This document shows, one piece after another, positions 43,824 to 45,199 of a stretch of DNA of 45,199 bases. Origin of the DNA: Verrucomicrobiales bacterium (GTDB taxonomy: Bacteria > Verrucomicrobiota > Verrucomicrobiia > Limisphaerales > UBA9464); contig JAEUHD010000059.1 of assembly GCA_016793645.1 (NCBI GenBank), positions 1-45,199 of the forward strand, given 5' to 3'. A program made the position numbers and the translations under genes. Position 1 is the first letter of the stretch, and each line of letters starts with the position of its first letter. The notes beneath the pieces were generated by a model. The model saw only the letters and a program-made list of their open reading frames with translations, ran no database searches and was not told the origin of the DNA.

Positions 43824-44459
43824 GTCCCCAAAACTCACCAGCTTCAGGTCGCGGAGCGCGTTGAGGAAGAACTGCACGGCAATCGCGGCCAGTAGCAGTC
43901 CCATCACGCGGGTCGTGACGCGCAGCGCGATCGGACTCAGCCAGCGCGCCCCGCGGGAGGACAAGGCGAACACCACATAGCTCGCCGCGCACACCACCAG
44001 GATGGCCCCAAAGAGCACCGCGTGCTTGGCGACGGTGTCCGCCTTGGCCTGCAGCAGGATGACGGTGGAAATGGCGCCCGGGCCGGCGAGCATCGGAATG
44101 GCGAGCGGGGTGATGGCGATGTCGGCCTTGGCCATGCCCGCCTCGACCTCCTCATGCGTTTCCTGCGCCTTGGACCGTGTCGCCCGCAACATGTCGAGGG
44201 CGATCAGGAGCAGGATGATGCTGCCGGCAATCTGCAGCGCCGGAATGGTGATCCCCAGAAAGTGGAAGACCCAGCGCCCGGTGACGGCAAACACCAGCAG
44301 CATCACCGCCGCCGCCTGGCAGGCGAGACGCGCCATCCGGATGCGATGCTCCGGGGTGTCGTTGGGCGTCATCGCCAGGAACGCCGGCACCGTGGCGATC
44401 GGATCCACGATCACAATCAGCGAACTCAGCGCGAGCAGGGCGTATTCGACGAGGGACAC
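43818..44459 (-). CDS. MarC-family membrane protein
   Basis: A 213-aa protein from GTG 44459 (start PV-SLVEYALLALSSLIVIVD). An upstream TTG at 44504 would add 15 residues with no support. Six hydrophobic helices: ALLALSSLIVIVDPIATVPAF, AAAVMLLVFAVTGRWVF, IAGSIILLLIALDML, AIPMLAGPGAISTVILL, FGAILVVCAASYVVFAL and VMGLLLAAIAVQFFLNAL. IVDPIATVPAFLAMTP and PLAIPMLAGPGAIST are the two matching family signatures with pseudo-two-fold repeats. Despite the name, MarC is not shown to confer drug resistance; its transport role is unknown. Confidence 0.9.
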   Translation of the reverse strand: MSLVEYALLALSSLIVIVDPIATVPAFLAMTPNDTPEHRIRMARLACQAAAVMLLVFAVTGRWVFHFLGITIPALQIAGSIILLLIALDMLRATRSKAQETHEEVEAGMAKADIAITPLAIPMLAGPGAISTVILLQAKADTVAKHAVLFGAILVVCAASYVVFALSSRGARWLSPIALRVTTRVMGLLLAAIAVQFFLNALRDLKLVSFGDA

Positions 44460-44526
44460 GGGACGAGGTAAGAAAACCTTGGATCGACCGGACTGGAAAC
44501 TCAACCGGTCCGGCGATTCGGACGCT

Positions 44527-45199
44527 TCAAACGGTACACGGGGCCAGGATCGCCTCGCTCATGCCGTGGACGATCTTCTTGTCCGCCGGGACCACCGTGG
44601 CCAGGACACCGCCCAGCACCGGACGCGCCGTGACCGCATCCCCGGCAACGAAGTAATACGGACACAACCGAACGCGCCCCGGCATCGCCACGACGGCTTC
44701 CGATGAGGGATCCACCCACGAGAATTCGACGACGCGGGGCCGGTGGAACTTCTGGAGGATGTGGAGCGACTGCGGCCAGGCCGCGAGCGCCGATTCCACC
44801 GCAACGCTCCATTCCGCCGTGCTCAGGTCGCTGCCCAGGGAGACACCCCGCGCCCCCCAGGCCTGGGCGCTAAACCCGGAGACCTTGAGGATCAATTCGC
44901 GCTCCCGCTGGCTGAGCCCCTTGAGCTGCCGCCAGTCGGTGAGTTCCAGTCCCGGATACGCCGCGGACGGGGGCAGCGGCGCGGGATCCAGCAGCCAGGT
45001 TCGCGGCACGTGCGCCAGCAGACGGCGCAGAAATCCGTCCCCCAGTTCCTGCCGCCAGAAGGTGTGCAGGTTGCGGTTCCACAGCAGGGCGAAGAGCATC
45101 TTCTCCTCGAAGATCGGCTTCGGCGGCGGCGTAAGCCGGATCCGCTTCGCGCGCGCCTGCTCGAAAATCACCGGGGCCGCCGGAACCTGCTCCACGTCG
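44527..45199 (-). CDS. Partial protein of unknown family (5' end outside window)
   Basis: The frame is open to the right edge, so the N-terminus is missing; 224 codons are seen ending TGA at 44527. Features: MLFALLWNRNLHTFWRQELG, LLAHVPRTWLLDPAPLP, ERELILKVSGFSAQAWGARG, VSLGSDLSTAEW, LHILQKFHRPRVVEFSWVDP, RVRLCPYYFVAG and ILAPCTV. The order of a Lys-containing strand and a Gly-rich loop (VSGFSAQAWGARGV) slightly recalls ATP-grasp or glutathionylspermidine-synthase-like folds. That is a weak hint only, and I give no function. The preceding intergenic stretch to marC is short, 67 bp. Confidence 0.55.
   Translation of the reverse strand, partial: DVEQVPAAPVIFEQARAKRIRLTPPPKPIFEEKMLFALLWNRNLHTFWRQELGDGFLRRLLAHVPRTWLLDPAPLPPSAAYPGLELTDWRQLKGLSQRERELILKVSGFSAQAWGARGVSLGSDLSTAEWSVAVESALAAWPQSLHILQKFHRPRVVEFSWVDPSSEAVVAMPGRVRLCPYYFVAGDAVTARPVLGGVLATVVPADKKIVHGMSEAILAPCTV

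Overview
This is a GC-rich bacterial window, most likely from the Verrucomicrobiota (Limisphaerales/Pedosphaera-like soil or freshwater relatives). The lineage is inferred from gene content: a DUF1080 protein, a Tat-exported TIM-barrel isomerase beside a Gfo/Idh/MocA oxidoreductase, a prepilin-type H-X-DG protein, a PQQ-type propeller protein, an ECF sigma factor with a membrane-anchored C-terminal extension, and a giant Ig-repeat surface protein. No rRNA, tRNA, CRISPR array or intact transposase was found.

Layout. 1-8200 (minus) is one giant open gene. It encodes an exported protein with an N-terminal right-handed beta-helix, a jelly-roll-like middle and at least 17 (18 with a divergent first copy) Ig-like repeats in a 285-bp register, and it runs off the left edge. 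8201-9182 is non-coding but full of nested inverted repeats. 9183-17032 is a long co-directional minus run: SIS protein, purU, a four-helix-bundle cassette, a MetE-like methyltransferase, a UlaG-like hydrolase, a 54-aa membrane protein, hisG and a 33-aa mS38/AURKAIP1-like ribosomal protein. A strong intrinsic terminator ends that run directly against the start codon of a TPR lipoprotein, followed by a small exported protein. 17122-24547 holds an autotransporter-type remnant, a GNAT enzyme, a PQQ-like propeller, a pseudopilin, the TIM-barrel and Gfo/Idh pair, a Phd-like antitoxin with a decayed PIN toxin, and a rhodanese plus sterol-desaturase pair. 24693-31766 holds the ECF sigma fusion, a Dabb protein, a LamG-like protein, a membrane protein, two tandem paralogous single-span microproteins, a DUF1080 protein, a HabB-like membrane protein and a lipoprotein. 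32137-45199 is mostly housekeeping: EF-P, a POT transporter, 1-Cys peroxiredoxin, a LytS-type kinase, citrate synthase, VapBC, sucC-VOC-sucD, YggT/YggU, HemW, MarC and an unidentified partial gene.

Central metabolism is represented by citrate synthase and succinyl-CoA synthetase, and one-carbon metabolism by purU and the MetE-like enzyme. Non-coding repeats are prominent: two clusters of about 80-bp palindromic REP-like units (34830-35097, 37573-37910) and three islands of 7-bp repeats, one of which flanks the four-helix-bundle gene as inverted arms.

The most unusual observations are: (i) two unrelated toxin-antitoxin loci sharing an operator half-site fused to the antitoxin start codon; (ii) the four-helix-bundle gene with inverted heptamer arms inside a folate operon; (iii) tandem microproteins with a shared 28-aa core; (iv) EF-P with Asn in place of the tip Lys; (v) an unassigned structured region at 8696-8944; (vi) the sigma factor with a transmembrane and pseudopilin-like tail. 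All calls come from reading the sequence without database searches.
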